A DNA stretch of 5,973 nt from Archaeoglobaceae archaeon (GCA_027016055.1 JALWBF010000061.1:1-5973), one strand, 5' to 3'; numbered from the stretch's first letter, positions 1 to 5,973 are shown. Numbers and translations: made by a program. Notes: generated by a model from the letters alone, not told the origin.

Positions 1-422
1 ATCGGAGACATCTCCGCAATCCTCGTAACGTCTCCCTGCATCACTATATTGTAGTCGTTTTGCAATCCCAAATCTTCCAAAACCCTCTCTATTTCCGAGT
101 AACTCACGCTCTTACCGTTCAGATAGTAATAACTGTAGTAGCCTTTATCCGTCTTCTTCACCCTTCTTTTTATCTTCAATCCGTTGCTGAACGTTATTTC
201 AACCTCGGCTTCGTTGGAACCGATTCTGATCAGATCGGTGAGCTTATCAGCCCTCAAAGCTTTTGATGAGGAAGTTAAACCCAAGCAGAAGAGAATGGAA
301 TCCACTATATTTGACTTACCGCTCCCGTTCGGACCGCTTATGGCCACGAAAGGATAGTCAAAAGTAATCTCAGCTTTTTTAAAAGATTTGAAGTTTTTTA
401 AGGAGATGCTTTTGATGAACAT
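1..422 (-). CDS. smc: SMC chromosome-segregation ATPase, N-terminal part (3' end outside window)
   Basis: Only the first 140 codons are in the window. SMC proteins form dimers of long coiled coils with ABC-type ATPase heads that organise and segregate chromosomes, normally with the kleisin ScpA. Seen here: the N-terminal strand MFIKSISLKNFKSF, a Walker A P-loop GPNGSGKS at residues 30-37 followed by NIVD, an R-loop-like arginine in KALRADKL (R57), and the Q-loop segment VMQGDVTRI (Q129) followed by MSP. This order is diagnostic of an SMC head rather than Rad50, which has a different Q-loop context. The coiled coils, hinge and C-terminal Walker B half lie beyond position 1. The ATG at 422-420 follows the upstream stop codon after one base, so translational coupling is likely. 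A purine-rich GAGGAGGGAG lies about 21 bases upstream, too far to be a standard ribosome site for this ATG. An in-frame TTG at 431-429 is a less likely start. Confidence 0.95.
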   Translation of the reverse strand, partial: MFIKSISLKNFKSFKKAEITFDYPFVAISGPNGSGKSNIVDSILFCLGLTSSSKALRADKLTDLIRIGSNEAEVEITFSNGLKIKRRVKKTDKGYYSYYYLNGKSVSYSEIERVLEDLGLQNDYNIVMQGDVTRIAEMSP

Positions 423-423
423 T

Positions 424-768
424 TCAGTCAACGATTATAAGTTCTCCCTCCTCCTGATTATCTTCAGCTTTCTCCTCTGATTTTTCCGACTCCTTAATCT
501 CTACGAGATCCCTCTTCTTGCTCTGAGATCCCTTAAGCTCGGATTTAATGTATAGGATATCAGACATTATATTTTCTACCGCCTTCGAAAGCTCGATTAT
601 CCTAGCCTCCAAGCTCTTCAGGTTATACTTCTCCTCAAGCTCCCTGATTATTTCCTTCTTAAGCTCTTCGATCGTGTTCGAGGATAGCATTTTCCTCAAC
701 TCCTCCAACTCCTTCTCCTTCTCTGCAAGCTTCTTTTCAAGCCTTTCCAAAATTATATCCCTCTCCAC
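424..768 (-). CDS. Small coiled-coil protein of unknown function between polB and smc
   Basis: I do not recognise this 114-residue protein. It is highly charged and helical. Residues 7-28 show a heptad pattern (L7, L10, L14, K17, L21, L24, L28). After an SSNT break come a second helix (33-47) and a regular heptad run L50, L53, I57, L60, V64, I67, I71, I74, L78. Residues 80-109 are a Lys/Glu-rich, probably disordered linker, and the chain ends in hydrophobic ELIIVD. There is no signal peptide, membrane segment or cysteine. The start is uncertain: GTG at 768 has no ribosome site but lies about 27 bases after a TATA-like box, which would suit a leaderless message. TTG at 750 (residue 7) has GGAGAGGG ending 8 bases upstream. 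The stop is separated from the smc ATG by one base, which suggests co-translation and perhaps a partnership with SMC. It has neither the length nor the visible motifs of ScpA or ScpB. A function linked to SMC is inference only. Confidence 0.8.
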   Translation of the reverse strand: MERDIILERLEKKLAEKEKELEELRKMLSSNTIEELKKEIIRELEEKYNLKSLEARIIELSKAVENIMSDILYIKSELKGSQSKKRDLVEIKESEKSEEKAEDNQEEGELIIVD

Positions 769-788
769 AACATCGAAATATCATAGGA

Positions 789-798
789 AGTTAATATA
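789..798 (-). promoter_or_regulatory. TATA-like box before the coiled-coil gene
   Basis: Minus strand TATATTAA at 798-791, just downstream of the polB stop codon, is centred about 27 bases before the GTG at 768. The six bases before it, GTTAAC, match the archaeal BRE pattern RNWAAW at five of six positions. This arrangement fits a leaderless transcript beginning at or near 768, so the small gene and smc may have their own promoter in addition to read-through from polB. AT-rich stops and spacers can mimic this by chance. Confidence 0.35.
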
Positions 799-799
799 G

Positions 800-3700
800 T
801 TAACTGAAGAATGCATCGAGTGTCTTCTGCTTGCTCACACCCTTGATGTTGGCTTCCGTGTATCCGAACCTCTCGAGTATTCTTAAGATCGCGGGGATGA
901 CCTGATGCTCTATGTAGTAGTCCTTGTCGATCTTTCTCTTATCTATTCCGGCAAAAGTTCTGATAGAAAGAATTTCACCGTCGAAGTCTTCGATAAGCTC
1001 GATCGGATAAGCCCTATCGCTTATGCTCCCGGCACCCTTAACTATTACGAAACCCACCTTAGAGCCGATCGGATAAACTATCCCCATCTCCATAGCCCGC
1101 AAAGCGGCTTTCACATGAGCCTGCTTGCTTTCGTATTTGGAAGGTTGCTTCGTAAGACTCTTGTAGATTATGTAATCTTCAAGCGGAATCTTACCCTTTC
1201 TTATCTCCTCCACAACCTTCCGAACGTAATCCACGGCCTTCTGCGGATTCTTCTCCTTCAGAATTATCTCTATAACCGCTTTCTGAACCTTCTTGGCAAG
1301 CTCGCACCAGTCTCCTCTCCTAACTTCCAACCCCTTAACCACGAGCCTACCATCCCTTGTAAGTCCCGCGTATCTCTTCTTTTCAACGAAGAATATCGTT
1401 CTGTAGTATTCGTCGATCTCGATCTGAACGGGCAGTTCCTTTGATAACCGATCGATGAGCTTCAAAGCTTCCTTCTCAAGCTCCTCTAAGCTTAAAGAAT
1501 TCTTCTTTATAAAAATTGAATCTGTGTCTCCGTATAAAACGTCGAATCCCATATCCTCGGCTATCTTTATGGACTTCTTTATGCAGTGCCTCCCCCAAGC
1601 GGTAGTTGCTTCCGCACATTCCCTGCAATACCATCTCGCCAATGTCCATCCGGTATAGCCGTAGAACGAATTGTGAGCGTAGATCAGTCCAAAACCAACC
1701 AAAAAGTTCTCGTTATCTTCAACGCTTAGATCGTAAACGTATCCATCGTAATCCTCCACTCTTATCCTCTTAACCCTGTCAAGAACTAAGTCGCCGTTCA
1801 TTATCCATTCCAAAATTCTCGCTCTCTCAAAGCATCCGTCGTTCAGAAGTGCTTTGAATTTGGCAAAGCTGACGTTCTTCTGGAATTTTTTACCCTCCAA
1901 AAGTTTGGGAATAATATTTGAGCTGTTTCTTACCAAAAACCTCAAGTCCTCATTCACATATATTCTGTATACCCCGCTGTCGAATTCGAGTTTAATGGCT
2001 GAAATTCCCAAACTGTTTAATAGAAAGACCAACTGATTCGCAAGTAATTCGCTCTTGGTGGACATTCTCAGCATTTTTGACGGATGAATGTCACCATTAA
2101 AGTATCCCTCAAGGAAAGACCATCTAACGTTTTCATCAGCCGAAAGTATTTCACTTGGAATTCTTTTACTTTCAGCTTTAAAACCGCAGAGTGCCGTTAG
2201 GATTAAAAATGCAATCTTTTTGCATATCTCAACGTAATCTTCTCCAACCCTAACCCTTCCAAATATCATCTCCGCAGTTCTGCGGATATCTTCGAGTATT
2301 GCAGGATTCCCGTTGTATATCCTGACACTATAGCTACCACCCCTTACCCTCGAGCTACCCTCGCTTACGTAGTAACCCAGTAACCTCGCGAAATCCTCAT
2401 CCAACTCCACCAAAGCTTTCATCTTAAAGCCATTTACTGCACCGATTTTCCAATCTTCAAATTCGATGTCGGGGATATTGGGTATGACTTCCCTAACGTC
2501 ATTGAACGGAACGACGAATTCTCTTTTATTATGGTTATACTTGACCTTTCTAACGAGTATCTCATAGAACTCCTTGTAAAACTTTAAGGTTTCCCAGTCT
2601 TTAACTCCGTTTTTGATCAACCCAAGCCTTTCGAGATGTTTGAAGTATCTATCGGATGTTCTAATCTTACCTTCCTCTTCACCGAAGATCCACCTTAGAG
2701 TTCTTAGCATTCCTTTGAAGAAGTTCTTCCTGTTTTTAGCGGGAACCGTTAGAACGATGTTTTCGGTATCCTTTGGCGGTAATTTTGCAACGATCTTTGG
2801 GATATTTAATAAAACCCTTCGACCATCCAAACGAATTCTCTTCGGAACGATTATCAAGTCGCCCTCTCTGATATCATCCCCTCTAACTTCCACTATCTCC
2901 CCGTTCCTTACTGTAAAGAGGCTGTGACCCTTCGTAACCTTGATTCTCCTTCCAGAATCAAGTTCGATTACGTATATGTTTCCGCTGTATTTATGTCTTA
3001 TCAGAGCCTTTACGGGCTTAAGCTCAGAAATCTTACGTTCCCTGCTGAATGAGAATGCGTAAATACCGTTAACTTCAAGAACCTCGCTATCGCCGATTAT
3101 CTTTACGTTACCCGCCTTAAATCGGTCATCTATGAATTTCCCGATCCTTACGAACTTTATCTCACCATCCTCTACGATCGGCAACCACTCGTCCGGAAGA
3201 ATACTGTTCGTCAAAACCTTCAAAGCGGACTGCTTTATATCGAGCAGTCTGTATTCCATTGAATCCGGATCTAACTCCTTCATCTTCTTCTTTATCTCCC
3301 TCCTCCTTTCGATGAGCATCGTCAGAATTCTCTTGAAGAAACCGTCCGGCTTTTTCCTGAACCTATGCCCGACTTCCGGAGCGATGTAGCAGTCATCGCA
3401 TTCACTCTTTGCAAGCGTATCGGGGCTTATGTTGTATGCGATCATAATTGAAGGATACATCGATGCGTAATCCAAGCATATCACATTCTCATGTAATCCC
3501 TTGGCAGGTTCGAGAACGAATGCACCTTCGTAACTCTCTTCTATCTCCAACGGATTCGGAGCAACTTCCCCTATCTTGTGAGCTTCGCTTAGCAGAAGGT
3601 AGTCGACCTGCTTACCTCTCCCTATCCTCGTGACATCATCTAACGGCAACCTGATTAGCTTTGCAAGTTCGTAATGCATTGGCAAGAGCTCTTCGGCTAT

Positions 3701-4711
3701 AAAGTAAGTGTTCAGAATGTCCTGCTTTGCATACCTCAGAACCCTCTCCCTTTCACCCTTCGTCCAATACTTATGGATGTCCTTAGCTTCGATGTCGGCA
3801 ATCTCAACCTTCGTCCCCAAATATTCGGCTACATTCTCAAGCTTCTTTATCTTCACATCGCTCATCTTCAGAGCTATATCGTATAGATCGACGTTCAGCC
3901 TTCCCGCAATCTTCGGTCTTCCTCCTCTTATAACCAGCTCGCTTCTATCCCTTCCGATGTCGAGCTTGATTCCGTGCTTCTCAGCTCTTTTCTTTAAATA
4001 TGGCCAGTCGAAAGCATCCTGATTGTAGCCGACGATAACATCGGGATCGAGCTTTTTTATGGTATTCACGAACTTAAGGATAATCTCCCTCTCGTTATCT
4101 CCGTAGAACAGCTCCTCATATTCGCCGGACTTAACTCCTATGACTATGATCGGATTTTCTTCAGGGTTGGGCATTCCGAATTCCGAAAGCATCTCGCAGT
4201 CGAAGGCTAAAACCTTCAAATCCGGAAAGTCCGGTCTCTCATCCCTTTGAACGCTTTTAACATCGTATGCCTTTACTATTCCTGATCTCTCAGCAATTGG
4301 TTCAATGATGATCCCGTCCAAGCAGGCTAAATCCTTATCGATTAGATAACGATAGGCGAATGGTATATCGGCTTCCCTCACTTCTGCGAACTTCTTTATC
4401 TCCTCCCTCAGCTTCGGAACGTGCTGAGGATGCCTCGCGTAAACCTTGAAGGCTTCAACTTCCTTTCCCAAGCTTTTAACCGTAACCTCTTCAACCTTAA
4501 GCGGAGTAACGATTTCGGTCTTAGTTTTTACCTTAACGTTCAGGATGTCTTCAGCTTTTGGCTTCCCATCTTCTCTCAAAACGTAGAAGTAAGGCAAGAA
4601 GTTGCGATCGTATGCAACAAATACTCCATCCTCGTTCTTGCACCACATTCTTATGATAGCCCTTCCGTGTTCAGTAACGTAATCTATATCGAGCAACCAA
4701 GCTTTGATCAT
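800..4711 (-). CDS. polB: Family B replicative DNA polymerase precursor with in-frame intein
   Basis: This 1303-residue precursor should splice to a 791-residue polymerase, close to the 781 residues of A. fulgidus PolB. It is a template-directed DNA polymerase with 3'-5' proofreading. Numbering from ATG 4711: N-terminal domain with likely uracil-pocket residues Y11 and P40; Exo I FDCEML (D171, E173); Exo II YNQDAFD (N230, D235); Exo III YAKQD (Y327, D331); motif A LDYASMYPSI (D414); motif B K498-VLT-N502, then the intein, then SFYG; motif C YGDTDS (D1062, D1064); KKRY at 1111-1114; and a C-terminal PCNA-binding box QKTLDAFF (1295-1302). All catalytic residues are present. The frame stays open to ATG 4786, but that would overlap the upstream gene and add 25 residues with no match to the family; ATG 4711 begins MIKAWLLDIDY, as the family does. 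It lies 47 bp after the TIP49 gene, with its own TATA-like box. Confidence 0.97.
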   Translation of the reverse strand: MIKAWLLDIDYVTEHGRAIIRMWCKNEDGVFVAYDRNFLPYFYVLREDGKPKAEDILNVKVKTKTEIVTPLKVEEVTVKSLGKEVEAFKVYARHPQHVPKLREEIKKFAEVREADIPFAYRYLIDKDLACLDGIIIEPIAERSGIVKAYDVKSVQRDERPDFPDLKVLAFDCEMLSEFGMPNPEENPIIVIGVKSGEYEELFYGDNEREIILKFVNTIKKLDPDVIVGYNQDAFDWPYLKKRAEKHGIKLDIGRDRSELVIRGGRPKIAGRLNVDLYDIALKMSDVKIKKLENVAEYLGTKVEIADIEAKDIHKYWTKGERERVLRYAKQDILNTYFIAEELLPMHYELAKLIRLPLDDVTRIGRGKQVDYLLLSEAHKIGEVAPNPLEIEESYEGAFVLEPAKGLHENVICLDYASMYPSIMIAYNISPDTLAKSECDDCYIAPEVGHRFRKKPDGFFKRILTMLIERRREIKKKMKELDPDSMEYRLLDIKQSALKVLTNSILPDEWLPIVEDGEIKFVRIGKFIDDRFKAGNVKIIGDSEVLEVNGIYAFSFSRERKISELKPVKALIRHKYSGNIYVIELDSGRRIKVTKGHSLFTVRNGEIVEVRGDDIREGDLIIVPKRIRLDGRRVLLNIPKIVAKLPPKDTENIVLTVPAKNRKNFFKGMLRTLRWIFGEEEGKIRTSDRYFKHLERLGLIKNGVKDWETLKFYKEFYEILVRKVKYNHNKREFVVPFNDVREVIPNIPDIEFEDWKIGAVNGFKMKALVELDEDFARLLGYYVSEGSSRVRGGSYSVRIYNGNPAILEDIRRTAEMIFGRVRVGEDYVEICKKIAFLILTALCGFKAESKRIPSEILSADENVRWSFLEGYFNGDIHPSKMLRMSTKSELLANQLVFLLNSLGISAIKLEFDSGVYRIYVNEDLRFLVRNSSNIIPKLLEGKKFQKNVSFAKFKALLNDGCFERARILEWIMNGDLVLDRVKRIRVEDYDGYVYDLSVEDNENFLVGFGLIYAHNSFYGYTGWTLARWYCRECAEATTAWGRHCIKKSIKIAEDMGFDVLYGDTDSIFIKKNSLSLEELEKEALKLIDRLSKELPVQIEIDEYYRTIFFVEKKRYAGLTRDGRLVVKGLEVRRGDWCELAKKVQKAVIEIILKEKNPQKAVDYVRKVVEEIRKGKIPLEDYIIYKSLTKQPSKYESKQAHVKAALRAMEMGIVYPIGSKVGFVIVKGAGSISDRAYPIELIEDFDGEILSIRTFAGIDKRKIDKDYYIEHQVIPAILRILERFGYTEANIKGVSKQKTLDAFFS
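1670..3205 (-). mobile_element. Class 1 intein (512 residues) at the pol-b site of PolB
   Basis: An in-frame protein-splicing element sits between host VLTN and SFYG in polymerase motif B. It starts with Ser1 (SILPDEWLPI, block A). Block B is VTKGHSLFTV with T91 and H94. Block F is VYDLSVEDNENFLVGFG (about 490-506). It ends in AHN with H511 and Asn512, and host Ser is +1. These are the complete nucleophiles and helper residues of a class 1 splicing pathway, so splicing is expected. Between blocks B and F lies a LAGLIDADG endonuclease region. From memory, the sequence closely follows the Thermococcus litoralis Pol-1 and T. kodakarensis Pol-2 inteins at the same site, for example RNFFKGMLRTLRW-like, KSELLANQLVFLLNSLGIS and VEDNENFLVGFGL segments. 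A. fulgidus PolB has no intein, so acquisition by horizontal transfer from a Thermococcales-like source is likely (inference). Confidence 0.96.
2003..2392 (-). other. LAGLIDADG homing endonuclease core of the intein (approximate limits)
   Basis: This part of the intein would cut the intein-free polB allele to promote homing. Motif 1 (block C) is LLGYYVSEG at 2357-2383, intein residues 275-283, with the acid E282 in the catalytic position. Block D includes K348 in SKRIPSEIL. Motif 2 (block E) is LEGYFNGDI at 2087-2113, residues 365-373, with D372 in the catalytic position. Block H follows (LRMSTKSELLANQL). Both catalytic acids are present, but motif 2 ends in Ile where Gly is usual, and it looks two residues shorter than the Thermococcales versions I recall (GDGDIHP there, GDIHP here). 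Endonuclease activity is therefore uncertain, while splicing does not depend on it. Confidence 0.85.
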
Positions 4712-4734
4712 CCTTAAAAGCTTTGAATTTAAAT

Positions 4735-4742
4735 TAATTAAA
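4735..4742 (-). promoter_or_regulatory. TATA-like box before polB
   Basis: Minus strand TTTAATTA at 4742-4735 is centred about 27 bases before the A of ATG 4711, the spacing expected for a leaderless archaeal mRNA. The preceding GCTACA matches the BRE pattern RNWAAW at five of six positions. There is an AAGG immediately touching the ATG (TTTTAAGGATG), too close to act as a normal ribosome site, which also favours a leaderless start. It implies polB can be transcribed independently of the TIP49 gene. Confidence 0.4.
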
Positions 4743-4751
4743 TGTAGCGGA

Positions 4752-4758
4752 GAAAAAA
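4752..4758 (-). terminator. Possible U-rich archaeal terminator after the TIP49 gene
   Basis: The minus strand has a run of six T directly after the TAA stop of the TIP49 gene (TAATTTTTTCTCC). Archaeal RNA polymerase can terminate at short oligo-T tracts without a hairpin, and I see no convincing stem here. The run lies just upstream of the polB TATA-like box, which fits a transcription-unit boundary, but six T alone is weak evidence. Confidence 0.3.
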
Positions 4759-5973
4759 TTACATTCCGAGCATCTTTTCCTCCCACTTCTTCAGATATTC
4801 CGAGCTTTGTCCTACATCCACGAACAGCTTCGACGCTCTTTCAACATCCTCAAGTTCCACCTTGCCCGAATTTCTCAGCTTCGCAAGCTCATGGGCTGGA
4901 GCCAAGAGCTGGGTGGCATACCTCAGACTGTTCTTAACGCCCAGCTCCGTCAGCTTATCCAAAGCCTCTTTGCTTAGCATTATTCCGGATTCGGCGGCTC
5001 TTATCTCTATGATCGTTCTTATCTCATCCTCGCTGTAGGGTTCGGTCGTAATTATCAGCAATCTGTCGAGCAGATCGAGGGGAATCCCGTGCGGTGCGAC
5101 TATGTCGGTTCCCCTTATCTTCGCAAATCCTCTGTTCGATGCCAATATTATTATCGGAGCCATTTCAGACTCCATGGCTCGATTCATGAAAGCGAACAGC
5201 TCGATGTCCATTAGGTGAGTTTCGTCGATGAAAAGAACTCCCGGAACAAGTTCCGCTCTTCCCTCTTCAACCCACTTCTTCACCTGCTCATCCACGGCTT
5301 CCCTCACCTCGTTGTCTATCTCCCTGCTTGCCGGCTCGAAGAGACTGAATATTCCGCCCCTTCTCGCATTCGCTTCATCCAAGTCGTGCAGGGTGATTAC
5401 GTATGTAAACTCCTTTTCTTTCTCTATTCTTCCCTTGGGAACTTCCACGAGTTCGTAATCTCCTATGTCGAACTTCTTCTTAGCCCTCTTGCTCCTTCCA
5501 ACCTTTGCCACCCTACCCGTTTCCTTGTCGATTACTATTACATCTCCGACCTCTATTCCCTGATATAAGAACTGCAGAGCGAGTCTTCCGCTTACGCTGA
5601 AAGTCTTCTGCTCATCAGTGGTGGCAAGCGTAAGCGTTGCGGATTCCGGAATCTTCTGAGTTGGATTGTATGGATTTGGAACCATGTTGTAATCCAAGCC
5701 CACTACCTCGCCCTCCAAAACTATTCTTGTCTCCTTTATTCGAACGCCTATCGCCTTCCTCATCGCCTGAATGAGAGCTTCCGTTTTCTTCATCTCACTG
5801 CTGTAAAACTCTGATGCCGAAACGTGGACGAACGGAATGTCCTTACCGAGCTCCTTGCTTATAGCTACAGCTATAGCAGTTTTTCCAGTCCCCGGAGGTC
5901 CCGCTATTAAAATCCCTCTGCCAGCCATCTTGCCTTCTTTGATTAGTCTGACGATTATCCCGGCAGCCTCCCT
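4759..5973 (-). CDS. TIP49/RuvB-like AAA+ ATPase (RuvBL family), 5' end outside window
   Basis: 404 residues are visible; roughly 45-50 N-terminal residues are missing, judged from the eukaryotic RuvBL1/RuvBL2 length. The reading frame continues through ATG 5928 to the window edge with REAAGIIVRLIKEGKMAGRG, matching the conserved RuvBL segment, so 5928 is not the start. Numbered from that internal Met: Walker A GPPGTGKT (10-17), the RuvBL signature IGVRIKE (60-66), an inserted OB-like domain II (about 67-175), Walker B LFIDETH (232-238), sensor 1 ASNRG (263-267), arginine-finger region DLLDRLL (285-291; R289) and sensor 2 SLRYATQLL (334-342; R336). Eukaryotic relatives form hexameric or dodecameric ATPases in chromatin remodelling, snoRNP and PIKK assembly. 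The archaeal role is poorly known, though binding to TBP or to replication and repair machinery has been proposed. The C-terminus ends 47 bp before polB on the same strand. Bacterial RuvB is excluded by domain II. Confidence 0.95.
   Translation of the reverse strand, partial: REAAGIIVRLIKEGKMAGRGILIAGPPGTGKTAIAVAISKELGKDIPFVHVSASEFYSSEMKKTEALIQAMRKAIGVRIKETRIVLEGEVVGLDYNMVPNPYNPTQKIPESATLTLATTDEQKTFSVSGRLALQFLYQGIEVGDVIVIDKETGRVAKVGRSKRAKKKFDIGDYELVEVPKGRIEKEKEFTYVITLHDLDEANARRGGIFSLFEPASREIDNEVREAVDEQVKKWVEEGRAELVPGVLFIDETHLMDIELFAFMNRAMESEMAPIIILASNRGFAKIRGTDIVAPHGIPLDLLDRLLIITTEPYSEDEIRTIIEIRAAESGIMLSKEALDKLTELGVKNSLRYATQLLAPAHELAKLRNSGKVELEDVERASKLFVDVGQSSEYLKKWEEKMLGM

Noticed and set aside
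424..768. Coiled-coil gene as ScpA or ScpB, or as a detached fragment of SMC or Rad50
   Set aside because: ScpA and ScpB are longer and have winged-helix domains not visible here. The smc gene has its own intact N-terminus, and this protein has its own stop, linker and tail, so a broken SMC piece is not needed to explain it.
905..1444. A 179-codon open frame on the plus strand
   Set aside because: It lies entirely opposite conserved polymerase palm and thumb coding sequence, has no recognisable domains, and is explained as an antisense shadow. The other plus-strand open frames are similar.
800..4711. Inteins at the pol-a (motif A) or pol-c (motif C) sites
   Set aside because: Motif A reads LDYASMYPSI and motif C reads YGDTDS without interruption; only the pol-b site is occupied.
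4712..4786. ATG at 4786 as the polB start, 25 residues upstream
   Set aside because: It would overlap the end of the TIP49 gene by 28 bases, and the added residues have no counterpart in PolB; ATG 4711 gives the family-typical N-terminus and has a TATA-like box at the right distance.
5926..5928. ATG at 5928 as the start of the TIP49 gene
   Set aside because: The frame stays open to the window edge and the 15 residues before it match the conserved RuvBL segment leading to Walker A, so the true start is outside the window.
1..5973. CRISPR arrays, tRNA or rRNA genes, insertion sequences and long repeats
   Set aside because: The window is nearly all coding, gaps total under 80 bases, and I saw no repeated units, tRNA-like folds or transposase sequence; the intein is the only mobile element.

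Overview
This window carries four genes, all on the minus strand. Read in the direction of transcription (right to left) they are: a TIP49/RuvB-like AAA+ ATPase (5' end beyond the window), a family B DNA polymerase interrupted in frame by a large intein, a small coiled-coil protein of unknown function, and the first 140 codons of an SMC chromosome-segregation ATPase (3' end beyond the window). Almost every base is coding. The only gaps are 47 bp before polB, 31 bp before the small gene and 1 bp before smc.

The source is almost certainly a euryarchaeon of the Archaeoglobales type (Archaeoglobus, Ferroglobus or Geoglobus). The polymerase host protein matches, from memory, the 781-residue Archaeoglobus fulgidus PolB closely along its length, including the N-terminal region, the KKRY segment and the C-terminal PCNA-binding tail. 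A single TIP49 gene next to an archaeal PolB, compact gene packing and TATA-like boxes about 27 bp before start codons also fit an archaeon. I cannot name the species.

Layout: 1-422 smc (partial); 424-768 coiled-coil protein; 800-4711 polB, with the intein at 1670-3205; 4759-5973 TIP49 ATPase (partial). The intein is a 512-residue class 1 element at the pol-b site (polymerase motif B, between host Asn and the Ser of SFYG). It resembles the Thermococcales polymerase inteins (Thermococcus litoralis and T. kodakarensis). All visible splicing residues are present, so an intact polymerase of 791 residues is expected after splicing.

The genes share a theme of chromosome maintenance: replication (PolB), ATP-driven remodelling (TIP49) and chromosome organisation or segregation (SMC). 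The coiled-coil gene, almost touching smc, is the least understood member. The most notable observations are the intein itself, a two-residue contraction in its second LAGLIDADG motif that may have weakened the homing endonuclease, and the unassigned coiled-coil gene between polB and smc.
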